Below, piece after piece: positions 1-13,700 of a stretch of 64,000 nt of DNA (position 1 is the stretch's first letter; every line of letters begins with the position of its first letter). The notes under the pieces were generated by a model. It was not told the origin of the DNA and searched no databases. It saw only the letters and a program-made list of their open reading frames with translations. A program made the translations under genes and the position numbers. Source of the DNA: Nymphaea colorata. Its lineage: Eukaryota > Streptophyta > Magnoliopsida > Nymphaeales > Nymphaeaceae. The stretch lies in assembly GCF_008831285.2 (NCBI RefSeq), contig NC_045138.2, positions 22,167,934 through 22,231,933 on the forward strand, in the 5' to 3' direction.

Positions 1-592
1 ATTTAGAACACATCACACTTCATCCGGATAGTTCAGGTCTGTTGAAATATTAACAAACACCTATGCATGACTGATTCCTCAACTCCCATTCTAAACTGCT
101 CCATTTTCTGCTGTTACACATGCTTTTCTCTTTTGAAGTTAAGCATTCGAGACAGTAAATATGTTGTGATAGGTCATATTTTCACCAGGCCCGTTATTGA
201 TGAACACATTTGCATGCCCAGCTTTACATTTGAACCGAGCGTTAAAGAGATTGTTTGCCAATCTTAACACATGATGGATGGAAAGAAGATTATTCATATC
301 GCCACCATCATTTTGGATAACATTCTCATGACCTAAACTATTCTTCAGGGGCCTTTTATACGCATGGAAAAAGGTCTTTTGTAGAATTTTTTTTCCAAAA
401 AATTCAAAATTATTTTTCATAGGCATCAAACGTGCTTTTTTATCTCGAATCCGGAGTGGATTCAGGAAAAATTTACAAAAAAAAGTTGAATCATTCCATC
501 TTTGGAAGAACATGATTGTCTTCGCCAGAAACTAGTTCATCATTTGCGGATAGTCGTAGTCAGCATTTACAACAATTTCTTTGGTCATTGTG

Positions 593-639
<47 letters not shown>

Positions 640-1718
640 CATCTTATTCATGAAGACCATAGACCATCCGATCTATGGTGATTGATGGTTGAAAGAACTT
701 ATCATATTTTTTCCTTGTTTTTCTTTTTACTGTTCATCTTGATGGATCAAATGACCCTTTTAAGTGAGCTGAGAAACTCTAAAATTTAAATACTTAAAAA
801 ACACGATTTATTTGTCTATATATGTAGTCAATTCTGCCGGATACTAGATGGTAAACATTTATCACCAAATGGGCATTAAGTGGCCCCTCAGGGCACCATA
901 AAGGGTCTCCACATCCGAAACCGTTATTAATGCCAATATAATGAGTTTTTTAGTAAAAATTTTAAAATTTGTTTTTGGCAAGATTGAATGCTTACAAACA
1001 CATATAGAGGGAGAAAAAGAAAGAGAGAAGTCAGTTTTACTTCAAATTAGTGTTTATATTTCATGAAAATTTCCCTCTCAAAAGTAAAATATTCTTTCCA
1101 TCTCACGTAACTTTTTCATCAGTCACTAGTCGTAACACAAAGAAGGCACAAGATAATCTTAGTTGAGTAGGCCCTCCAGCCAGCAAGCGCCGTTGCTTTT
1201 TTATTTTTAAAGATAATCTCAGTTAGCGGATAAATATGTCATCTATTCATTTTAATATATTTTTTAAGTATAAGCGGTTGATGATGATGGAGAGCAGGTG
1301 ATTGAGCTTCTTACTGTCGAAAGACATAACAAACAATCCCATTTATTATAGATCTTTGTAAACATATTGAATGTCCAGCGGGCCATTGTAATTTTCTCAG
1401 TAACAATTCTCTCTCCATGTTTATGAGCTCAACGAGAAGAGTGGAATGAAAATTTGATCTAACAGAAGTTCGGCTGCGTCTCGAAACGTCGATCCCCACA
1501 GCCAGCATGGGCTCCACGTCCAAACCGATGGAACTGTTAAACATGAAAGAAAATTACGTGTCCTCTTCCTTCATTCAAAGCTTCCAACTACCTCCAAGCG
1601 AGCATCTTCCAACTCCCTCATCTAAACTCAGAGATGATAGCGTTTCCACACTGCCAAGTTCTCTTTCCTCTCCTCTCCTCCCCTCCCGCAAAAAACTGAC
1701 AAAGGCCAAAAGAAGAAG
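1..1718. other. Region upstream of the PhoD-like gene
   Basis: No gene is recognised here. The stretch is AT-rich and carries one (TA)n microsatellite. An open frame of 124 codons on the minus strand (139-513) has no motif I recognise and could be decayed transposon sequence. The last ~200 bases are rich in CT and AG runs, as expected for a plant promoter or 5' leader, but I could not place a convincing TATA box. Confidence 0.5.
594..636. repeat. (TA)n microsatellite
   Basis: An uninterrupted run of alternating T and A of about 43 bases is visible directly. Confidence 0.95.
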
Positions 1719-4700
1719 ATGAGCCGGAAGGTCTTCCTTCTTTTCCTTCACATCTTCTTCCTCCAACATCTCACCTCAAAATCCGAGCACTCACCATCTT
1801 TGGTTTCTAGAATTTCCTTCGGCTCCTGCTCTAATCAAAGTGCTCCTCAGGTATGCCAAGAAGACGAATCTTTGTTATGGCTTTCTTCTTTCTTTTCCTC
1901 TTACAGGTGAAGAGTGCCAAAAGGATGAATAGTCTTATGAGTCTTATCGGCTGTTTCTTGTTCTTCTCTTCCCGTGGTTTTTGGCAGCCCATATGGGATG
2001 CAATCATTAAATTCGATCCACAAGTTTTCATATGGTTGGGGGACAACATCTACGGAGACAACAGGCGACCCTTCTCAATCTTCGGCAGGGTGAGGACAAT
2101 AGGTCCTTGGAAGAATGCGGAGAGGTTTTTCCCAAGCTCGGAGTTGGAAATGAGGTACAGATACCAACAAGCTAAGAGCAATCCCGGCTACTCTGCCGTT
2201 CGCCGAAAAGCACGGGTACGTAAATTTCATTGGTGCCTGATCCCTGTCTGGGCTGAGATCTTCTCCTCGTGATGTTTCTCATTGGTTCGCTCAATCACAT
2301 CATTTAGTTGTATTAATGCTTCCATTCCGTGCCCATCACATAGACACTGCACCAACTTCAAATTCTCTTAGTTTTAGATTTAATTATGGTGCATTGATCT
2401 AGAATTATGTGCGGTGCGTTGGCAGGTGCTTATCAGCACTTGACAATTGCAATTTGCAAGAGAACTATCCCTTGTTTAGCTTTACATCTTATTTCTTGCT
2501 TCGGAAAAGTGGATTCTTCGAAAGTCGCAATTAAGATGAACCCGTTTTTAGCTTTATGCAGGTTATCGGCACGTGGGATGATCATGATTACGGATTGAAT
2601 AATGCAGGAAAAGAATTTCCAGGGAAGGATATTAACCAGAAGCTGATGTTGGATTTTCTAGATGAGCCTCAGAATAGCCCAAGGTGGGTTTCAGTACTTG
2701 CTGAGGGATTTAACAAAGTGATCTCGTTCCTTTTGAATTTTAACCATTATTGCCAAGTTATATAATTCCACTTCTCAATGTTGCCACTGTAATCGTTTGA
2801 ATTCTTGCATCGCTTGAAAGCAGCAGTTGAATAAGCTTGCAACTGCTGTAGCTTCATTCGTCTACTAGAGCATCCTTTCTTTTTTTGACAGCCAACTGTA
2901 TTTCATTCATCTAGTAGCTTAATGTAGAGCAGGACGTGCTTGAATGAATCTCCCAAATGTATTTTCATAGTTAATGGTTTCTCTTAAAATGCGGAAATTC
3001 TGAACGCTCTCTTGCAGCCCATTAAGGAAAACCAATTAGCAGACAAAGGGAGGATATCCAAGCAATGCCAGAATCTGTCAGAAAATACTTACTACTAAGC
3101 TGTTATACATTCACAACAATTTCTCTTACTGACATTATCATCATGGAACCCAAAAATAAGTGAATATTTTATTATGACAATTTACTGATACAACCATGAA
3201 TACATGGTTGTATTACGTTTTTGATCACTCAAAAAATAAGTATCAACAATCCAAGTTTGTGGGCAAATATCTGATGCATATAGATAACTATTGATTTTTG
3301 ATCCTCCATCAAGAAGCTTATGACTAATCATATTATAGAAAACTTCTTTTGCCAAGTGGAAGTTGGAACACTTTTGTATTGAGTACATTCACTGGCTTCT
3401 CTAATTGATCATAGTTTTTTGTTATATTTACAAGCTTAAAGAACAGAGACCGAGGTATCAGTATATGTGTTAGCATGTGCATGAACATTTAGACCTGAAT
3501 GCCCTGATTCAATATCATAATGACTATTCATTAATTTTATCCCTCAAGGTTTTTGGGCCTGAAGGTAAATTTGACATTACCACTTATCAATTTTGGGTAT
3601 GTTTCACATAGTTGTTCTTCATGTATACTGATAATCTTGTATGGTGGTTTTAATTGTTGTCATCTCTGGAACTGAATTTAATGTGCTTGTGATTGTGTCC
3701 CTCGTGTAGGCGTAAGCAGGCTGGTGTATATGCTTCATATGTATTTGGTCCCCAAGGAAGGCAAATCAAGGTAGGCCAATACTATATATCCTGAAGTCCT
3801 GCAAATGGTGTAAAAAAAAAAGATGTTGGAAGCAACACCCTTTGGTTGCTCTTAAATATTTTGGAAGTATTTTTGTTCATGGGCTACATTCTTTCTTGTG
3901 TGCACAAGTTTTTTAAAGGTAATCTAGTGACCAACAAACAGTTTATTTGTTTCAAATATCTGGGGGATAGGACAAATAAAGGTGCTTTGCATTTCATGAT
4001 ATGGCGCATGTTCCATTTCAGATTATTTTGCTGGATACAAGATACCACAGAGATCCTATTTCTAGTGATGGGAGCATGTTGGGGAGTTCACAATGGATTT
4101 GGTTAGAAAATGAATTGAATTCTTCTCCAACAGAGATTACCATTATTGCCTCTTCTATTCAGGTATGTAAGAGTTCAAGGATTAAAGCTTTGTCTGCTCT
4201 TATTGGAAAACTGGTAAGTATAATCCGATTTATGGAATTTGGTTTGACTTATTGGTTTACATTCTTTGTAGTTGTTTCTTCACTTCATACTTTTTTTAAA
4301 ATTTTGTGGTAACTGTAATTTGGTGCCAGCTTATTATATTTTTTGTTCACAGCAACTTGGACTTGTATCATTTGAATTTCTTTTAGCGTATACATTAAAT
4401 CTCTTGGTGCCTATGCCCCATCAAACTGCTTAATTTTGTAATGTCTACCAAGGTGTGTTCAACCAAGGCTTTTTCTAACACCTTTTGTGCATTTATGTGC
4501 TAATTCAATCCAGTGCTTAATGGTGCTGTTTGAAAAAAGGAACCATGCTTCTTTTGTTTTTGAAATCTTTCTTCAAGAATTTCTTCCTTGACATGAGCTG
4601 CTGAGACTAGGTCTACTCCATTTATTTATTATATAAGAATACAAAAGGGTGCTGAAGGTTATGACTTACACCCTTCATCTAAAATAGAAACTGATCTGTT

Positions 4701-7700
4701 CCATGCCTAATTAGCTAAGATTTCTTATAATGCCAGGATTGAAATTCCCCTTGAAGCCCCTATTCATTCATCTAATTCGGGTCATTTAGTAAATAAAAGT
4801 TCTAAAGTTTCAAAAGCAGTATTCTAGCCAGATAACACTAAATATTTATTCAGGCTCCTAATATATATCTGATTCTGCAGCTGCAGATGACATGTTATGT
4901 GTTTGGACATGACAATATGAAAAAAATTGTGTGTTTGAATTGCATATTTATATATTAGTAACTCGTAGACATTTAGTTGTTTACAAACTGCTTGCCCCTT
5001 AAAAGATACAATTTAAAGTATTACTGCCCTTCAGTCAGAAATTCCTAGCTCTGCTATTGTAATATAAATAAATAAATAAATAAATAGACATATATATAAT
5101 TGATAATATAATTTCATTAAATTAAAATTAAAAATGATGACGAACATGGGTGTGGCAGTCTTCCTCACATGCCCATGCTATATAGCTGTTGTGTTAAGCT
5201 TCTTGATGTTAGCAAACCCTGCTCTACTTTTTGTTCAGGAGGTAGCTTCATGAATTAACATGCCCTCATCCCTGCTTGCAATCATTGTGGCAGTAGATTC
5301 ACTTGTATTATGTCTGCCAGAGAACAAATAGATCTTCTGTTAAAAATATACAAAATAGCAATTTGAATTTCCAAATGAGCATCCGTCTCCAACTCCATGG
5401 TCAGTGTTATACTGTTATGTCATACATGATCCATAACTGCAGTTGATTTTCTATGTCATGAGTCCACTGAATTTTTGAGTACCAATAGAAAATAAACCTT
5501 ACACTTTTTATTGCATCAATCACTGTCATCTTCTCATGAGCACTAGCCTTTCTCCAATGCCACAGTTTTGACACAACCATCATCATTTCCTCAACTGTAT
5601 ATCGATAATTATACATGTCCCAACAAATAAGCTGCTCCTTCAGCGATTATTTAGGGTTCCATTTCTTGTAAAGTTTAGAGCATAAAGATTTCCAAAACTC
5701 AAGTATCACATTCTAAATAAGAATATGGTTCTCAATAGAAGTGAACAGTTTGTTTTGTTCATCTGGAATACAGACGGACATCTGATATATCAAACTTCCT
5801 ACTAGTTGTCTTTAAATGTCAACCAGATTAGAGGAATCACTGGTCTGCTTTCCATTCTCTGCAGATCTGGTTCAGGTCTTTCCTTACATGGTATATGTGC
5901 GAAGACATTGCTGGGAAATTGAGATAGCTGTTTTTCACTTACTGGTGTTGTTTTCTCTCCTTTGTCATGGTTCTCTCATTTTATCATGGAATATTTTAGC
6001 TTAAACATGTGTCAATTTTGGTCTTTGCGTTGCTGAGATACTTTTTTTTCCTGTTTATTTGTGCTCTGCAGTATCCTATTCAGTGTTTCCTTAATTTTGA
6101 CCCATTTTTTCCTTTCAAATTTTCTTTTATGTGTTGTAACTATTTGGTTTACTGTTAGCCACTGCCAACCTTAATAGGCCCTTACAAGAGAAATCCCCAA
6201 ATACACACGCACACACTCAGCCCTAATCTCCAGATTAGGGTTTCTCCTCCTAGAGGAACACCTGATATGTTCTGTGATAAGCCCTGTTCTGGTCTACCAA
6301 CCCTATTTATAGAGGTCAATGGGTCAGTCCAATGGACCCGACCCAGGATCCCATATCCGGTATCTAACAATACTCTCCCTTTCAAGAAAACACCTTTTTC
6401 TGAAGGTGTGAACCTGGAAGGTTTGGAAAATTGTCCTCAAGGTGTGAGCATCGAGGGTGATTGCAGGCTGAGTCAAATCCTCCACAAATCTGTTGATGTT
6501 CTCTCTCCTAACTTCTGTGCTGGCCTTGAATGGCTCATTCTTTCCACATTGTAAAGTGATTGATGAACTCATGAGGCCTGATATTTTTGTTCCCATCCCT
6601 TTCCCGCCTTGGTGTAAGTAAGCTAAAGGCCCTTCTTGTTGTGGCCCCTTCAAGGGCACTCAAACTTGCTGCAAAAGTCAGATTTGGTAACTTAAATATG
6701 AGCCTCAGGACAAGGTCAGGAATAGCCATTGGGTCCACGGGATGTCCTGTATACTTCTCCATGTGATCTTGTAGAGCTATAGAGTGGATGATGAGATGTC
6801 CTTTTTGTCATATATGGACGGTCTGTAATTGGCCTGGCCCATGTGATCCTCCAAAATAAACAGGCTGATGTTAGAACTGCAATAGTTTCTTAGAATGGTG
6901 AGTCGGTGACGTTTCTATTCAGCCATTTGTCCGTGAAGCCCATATGCCTTGAGTCCTTTGCAGACCCACTTGTCTGGTGTAACATAGGTATATAAGCCCT
7001 TGCCCTTAACCGAAGGTATTGAAAGTATACTGTACCATTCTTTGCATCGAAAATTGGATACGTGCAAGCAAAACTCAAGCATTTTACCCCAGGATTTTCT
7101 TGGAGTGGGTTGATCAGGCTGCGTCCCATTCATTGGCTTCGAAACTGATTTTAGTCCTTCAACCTACCACGTGAGTCACCCCATCAGTACACAACCATTT
7201 ACCGCCTTCATGTTAGTAACGAGAACTGGGAGAATGAAATCTTTCCTCGCAGCAGGATCATCACCTCTTAGCTTGATTCCACAACATTGCAGGATTGTCA
7301 TGATGGCTGTTACATCCAGTTCCATAATGTGTTTGCTCAAAACAGACGGAAGGTCATATATTAATTCATTGGAACAAAACCCAAAGATGCATAACTGTGA
7401 CAAAAACAGGGCAAGATTTCATAAAGAGAGGCCATCTTCTTTCATGTACTCCTCCTCAAAGGTTTTAGCGATTGAAGCAATAATCTTTGTCCCAAAATCA
7501 ATGCCAATGCCATTTCTGCAATGAATGCTGCAAAGACAGCAGCATACTGATCATTACCCCATGGACCGCTGGAACAAGAAGCCAACACCTGCTCACTAAC
7601 CATCTGAGTGCCTCTATTACGGCCAAATGATTGAACAGTTACTGATACATCATTAGCAATTGACTCAACATTGGATTCTAAAAGCCTGTTCAACAACCCT

Positions 7701-10700
7701 CTGATCTGACGTTGAACCTGACCAAGCTCCTCTGACTCATTATCAGAGAGACGCCTCAAATGAGAAGCAATATATTTCATGCTCCCATGCACTGAAGATT
7801 CCTTTGCACTCGAAAGGTCATCTTGTGCTGCTTCCTTGTTAAGCTTCTCAACATTAGACATGGTTGTCACCTCAACACTGTCAGAATGTGCAGCAGATGT
7901 TAATGACAGCTCTGTCCAAAGTCAATCTTAAACAAAACAAGGAAGGACAATGGTATGTAGATTCTGGTGCCGCAGCTCATGTGACTGATGAGCAGGTAAG
8001 CTCTCTAGTGCTCTCCCTTATTTAGCTAAAGGTTCAGTTGTCACATGAGATGGTTCCCATCACAAAATATCTTATATTGGAAATGCACACATATCCATGA
8101 CTCATTCCTCCATACCTTTAAAGAATGTTCTTGTTGTCTCAGATGTCAAGAAAAATATCATTTTCGTGTCAAATCTTATCGATGATACTCATTCTTCTAT
8201 TGAGTTTACTCCTTCTGTTTATGTCAAGGATGCTCGAACCAACAAGACGTTCGTTAAGGGTGTTCGCAAAGGCGACATGACGTCATTGTAGAAGCTCCAA
8301 AGGTGTCCGAGTCATGTGTTTCAGATTCATCTTTTCCCAGTCATAGTGAAGTCAATATTACAGAGTATGATAAGCCATTCACTTGGCATGGTCCTTTAGC
8401 CCATTGTAGTCGGTCTTTCATTCAAAGTCTTTTTGCAGACGGACTATTACATAAGTCCAGTCAATGAGTCTAGCATGTGCTCAAGCTATCGTATTTGCAA
8501 GAGCCATGCTCTTCCTTTCCAATCAATTAATAAGTGAGCTTCTAAGTTATTTTATACCACATATTCTGATGTTTGGGGGCCTGCTCCTATTTCTTCTTCT
8601 TTTGGAAGCAAATATTATGTTGTTTTCATTGATTCTTGTTCACGTTACACATGGATCCACTTCATGAAAAGAAAATCAGAGGTTTTCTGCTTGTTCACTC
8701 AATTCCATGCCTTCGTCCAAAACAAATACTCTGGTAATACTGTGCGTTTCCAATGTGATGGTGGTAGTGAGTTCATTTCAAATGAATTTACTGAGTATTT
8801 ACTAAATCATGGGATCACTAGACAAATTTCCTATCCACACACACCACAACAGAATGGTATTGCTGAAAGAAAGCATAGACACATAGTTGAAGTGCTCAAG
8901 TATGATGCATAACACAGATGTGCCGATGAATTTATGGACTGAAGCCTTCCATACTACTGTTCATGTTATTAATCAACTGCCACTATCCATACTTGAAGGA
9001 AAATCTTCATTCTTTATTTTATATCAAGAACAACCAAATTATGATGAGCTACGTGTTTCTTGATGCATGTGTTATGTTCATGTTGATGTTTCCTTGAAAA
9101 ATAAGTGTTAAGATCGAGCTATTATGTGCAGATTTTTGGGTTATGCAGAGAATTATAATGGCTATCGCTGCTACAATCCAAAGACTGGACGTGTGCATAT
9201 TTCATGACATGTTGTTTTTTATGAGCACAGGTTGAAAGACTTAAAGAGCCACGTGCGATGTTCAATACAAGCAATAATACATACGATTCATGGTTGGGCG
9301 CTGAAATATTAGGCCACAGAGATGACGCATACCACACACACAGTGACAAAATTATAAATGATTCTGAGGCAGTCTCAAGTGTTCAGATAGACAACGTGCC
9401 TCCACCTCCTTAGACAACTAGCATGTCTTTGCCTAATCAGTTTTCAGGAATAGTATATACTTTATGATTAGTTCCAGCAACCGCTCCAGAAACTGTCATC
9501 ACTTGCCCATGTAGATCAGAATGTGTGTGACACCCTATTGATAGATGAGTAAGTTATGATAACTTCTCTTTAGATTTTCAACTTTTTATGGCAGAATTGA
9601 GCAAAGGGATTGAGCCAAAATGTTATGAACACGCATGCAAGAACACGTATTGGGTTGAGGCCATGAATGAAGAAATGGCTGCTTTAAACAACAGTCAAAC
9701 TTGGGCGATTGTTCTTCGTCCAGATAATAAGAATGTAGTGGGTTCAAAATGGATTTACAAACTCAAATATAAACCCGATGGAAGTATTGATAGACATAAA
9801 GCTCATCTTATGGCTAGAGACTTCACTCAATAGTACGGAGAAGATTATGATGAGACTCTCAGTCCAGCTGTCAAGATTGAAACAATACAGGTTGTCATTT
9901 CTCTTGCAGTCTCACATGGATGGACTTTATATTAGTTGAATGTTAAAAATACTTTTCTCCATGGTTTTTTGAAATAAGAAGTATACATGGAACAACCTCC
10001 AGGTTATGCTACTAATGATCCAACCAAATGGGTGTGTAAGTTACAAAGATCACTATATGGGCTTAAACAAGCATTTCGCTCATGGTTCGATAGATTTTCT
10101 ATTCATGTACAGCAGGCTCGTTTTCTCAGAAATTCCCTTGATCATTCCTTATTAATATCATTCAGGTGAAATTACAACTTGGCTACTCATATATGTAGAT
10201 GACATAGTTCTCACCGGAAATTCTTCATGTCATATATCTCATGTTAAGGAAGTATTGAAGCAACAATTCAAAATAAAGGATCTCGGTGAACTGCGGTATT
10301 TTTTGGGTGTCGAGCTTAATAGAAAGGGTGACATGTTTACTCTTACACATCACAAATATACTCTTGATATATTGGACAAAGCATGTATGACAAGTTGCAA
10401 GCCTATCAATACTCCTAGTGTTCTCAACACAAAATTAAATGCCTCTGATGGGAGTAATGCATATCCAAATCCTAGTTTTTATCGGAGTATAGTCGGCATG
10501 TTGCAATATCTCACATTTACACGCCCAGACATAGTATATGCCATGAATCAAGTTTCTCTGTTTATGCACGTACCCACAGAAGGACATATGGATGCTACTA
10601 AACGTATTTTGCATTATCTTAAGGCTACTCTTGGGTATGGACTGTCTACACAAGAACGACAACTGATTTGAATGGACATACCATTTTCACCTATATTGAT

Positions 10701-13700
10701 GCAGATTGGGCAAGTGATCCAAATGATAGACGATCAGTTTCAGCTTTCAAGTTATTGTATCTTCCTTAACTCCAATCTTGTTTGCTGGAGTAGCAGGAAA
10801 CAACGTGCAGTTACCAGATCGAGCACTGAGACAGAATATAGGGCAATGGCTGCTGGCACGGTTGAAGCTTCATGGTTGCGTCTCTGCTTGGGGAACTCTC
10901 TCTTCCTATTGCCCAATCATCTCTATTTTGTGATAACTAAAGTGCCATCAAGATTGCTTTCAATCCTATCCTACATAATTGTACTAAGCATATAGAGATT
11001 GATCAACATTTCATTCGCCAGAAGGTTGAGGAAAACGAAATTGTTCCTACTTATATACCCACGTCTTAACAAGTAGTTGATCTATTTACCCAGGGGCTCA
11101 CAAGGCATCATTTTTGGGAATTGAAGAACAAGTTGTCCATGATCAAACCTCATGCACAACTTGAGGGGGCCTATTAAGATATGGGTCGGGCCTAGTCAAA
11201 TCAGACCCAACCCAACTCATCTTAATCACACGCATGGGCAGGTGGCGTACTTGTAATTTTTGATATTGTTTTGTGTATTTTGTTTGTACACTAAATTATG
11301 ATTAGTATATAATGATAACAAGGGGCAGGCGTTAAGGCTTCTGCCCTCTTTCTTCTCTGTCTCTTGCACGAGCATCCTATTCCTCTTCTCCTCCTTTTGT
11401 ATCTACTAAGGACTCCATCCGGTGGTTTGGTGTTACATATCAAAAATCTTATAGGGGAGGGGTGCGAACAATGGGGATAAGGTCCTGTAGACGTTTCTAC
11501 ATCTTCAGGGGAAGACCATACTCCCAAAGTGGCACCGAACGTATTCCAAATGGATGCACTGGAACTCAGGTCGAAGGCCCAGTGGATGCATGGCAGGGTT
11601 CATAGACTTGAGCCTATTGCGTCAGCCAGGCTCATAACGCATAACACAAGTATAATGAGAGCGTCCATCTACAGTCAGTGATGGCCTGCAAACCAAACCC
11701 CTTCTGCAGCATCAGCGACAGATGCACGATCATTTTATCGCTCAAGGATGACACCATCATCATGTCAGTAGTATCAAAGAAACAAGGTATGCTGCAGAAA
11801 CCTCCATGGATACACCAAACGACCTCGATACCATCCAAATCTTAGGTGGGTGTTTTCTGCAACGTCGAGACGAGTGGGCTAGAAACCGAGCGACCCTTCA
11901 TTCACACCCCAACACACCAAAAGGAGGATAAGCAAGATTGGGGGAGTGGGCAGGTGTTGCAACCCGACAAACCTCCATGGGTGTGGATCAGAGATGCCAT
12001 GGTAGTGGGAAAGATTGTAGTGGAAATGAAGAACAAGGACACTACGCCATTAGCTTGGGCCTCACTAGCTTGTGAGGGAAGGGCCTCAAATGCCCCACCC
12101 ATGCCATTGCCATTTACGATGTCTCTTTTGGCAGGGGTACCAGCAACCAACCTTATCCATTGTTGGCAGAAGGGAGGGAGCCGAGTAAGGCAGGGAGGCT
12201 CGAGGGAATGAACATCTAAGGTACTATTATTTGATATTATAATTGATTATCTTAGTTCCTTGGAGTTCGGCAATAAGGTTCCAGCGAAGGGTATATACTC
12301 CATGTCAGGTATACTCTCACCAACAACATGCCTAAGAGAATCGGGGAGGGTCGACTGGTTCATAAGGATGGGGAGAGGGAGTCGATGATTGCTCTTGCAA
12401 TCCGTATCGCTAGGACGATGGTGGACACTGACCAGAAACAGAAGACGCTCAGCACTGAGGACAAGTCAAAGGTCGTTGCTTCAGGGTCCATGCCTGTGGC
12501 AAAGGTGGAAGAGGCGTGGTCTGGTCATAGTACAGCAGCGCGGAGCAATCTGAACAGCAGAGACGCTTTAATCTTGGGTCATTTGGACAGGTGGAGCAAT
12601 TGAACTTGTAGTGTTTGAAAATGGTCCATTGATACTAACAGTCTTGTTTACTCAAATTAGGGGTGTTGATGGAGATGTTGTACAAGGATCAGTGGACATC
12701 TTGAGGGCTATTATTTTTAGAAGATACCCTCTGCATTTGGAAGTCAAGGTCTTCAAGAAATTTTTGGGCGGCATGATTCAAAAAAATCACATTCAAAGGA
12801 GAAATGCTGTAGATGTTCTTTCTGAGATCAGGGCAAGTCGTGACATAGGAGAACACTTTTTGGAACTCCTTGGTGATGAAGAGCTTGTAAATCGTGTATC
12901 AGCAGCCAAACTGTTCTCGCAGCTTGCCTACTTTTGTTCTGCCTGCTTTGCAGAAATACATCTATTCTCATGATAAGTGAGTCCAGTCGGATGCTAGTGA
13001 TGCTTTGATTACATTACTGAAATATCAGAAAGACAAACTTGATGCAGTATCTGTACTTCTTGATTGCCTTAGAGATTTTAGTCACAGTTCAGATGCCTCA
13101 AAGGTTTCAGCATAAGCAGCAGAAACTACAATCTCAGATGTTCCACCTTTACAGTCAGGTTCAAGACTGGACATTGATTTGTTTCTTTGGTTGACACCTG
13201 AGTGGTCTGCTAGTGTAAAAGACTGGAATGGTATGATTGAGCATTTGATGGACTCAAGGTTTGGTGATCCATCAAATGCAGATCTTCACCGCTTGTTGAG
13301 TTACATTAGCAAGGACATGGCAGTCTTGGGAATTTAGTTCTTCACCGCGTTTTATTGCATATGTGTAGTCAAAGAGATATTAATGAATCCCTGCTTTCCA
13401 AATGGAAGGCTGGATGTTACACAGAAAATGTTTCCATCGAGTTGAAGGATATGTTGTTCGATTGGCTATGTCCACTTCTCCTTATTAGGTTACTTCCTCT
13501 GCGTGTTCTAGATGGTCTGAGGAGTGAACTCCTCGATCATGTATGGTAAATTGGCAACATCTAGAAAATATGATGAGAAGGATGATGAATATTGCATAGC
13601 CACCTTCCTAGTAAATAAGGTGTTTCATTTATTGGAGTTTAGAGATGTTCAAAAAATTGCGGCTGAATTATGTGGTCGTCTTCATCCACAGGTTATAATT

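Noticed and set aside
139-513. 124-codon minus-strand open frame
   Set aside because: It has no recognised domain or repeat partner, so I could not support it as a gene or name it as transposon sequence.
11846-12211. 121-codon open frame as a possible novel gene within the PhoD intron
   Set aside because: No domain, no partner and an opposite-strand frame of similar length; kept only as unassigned insert DNA.
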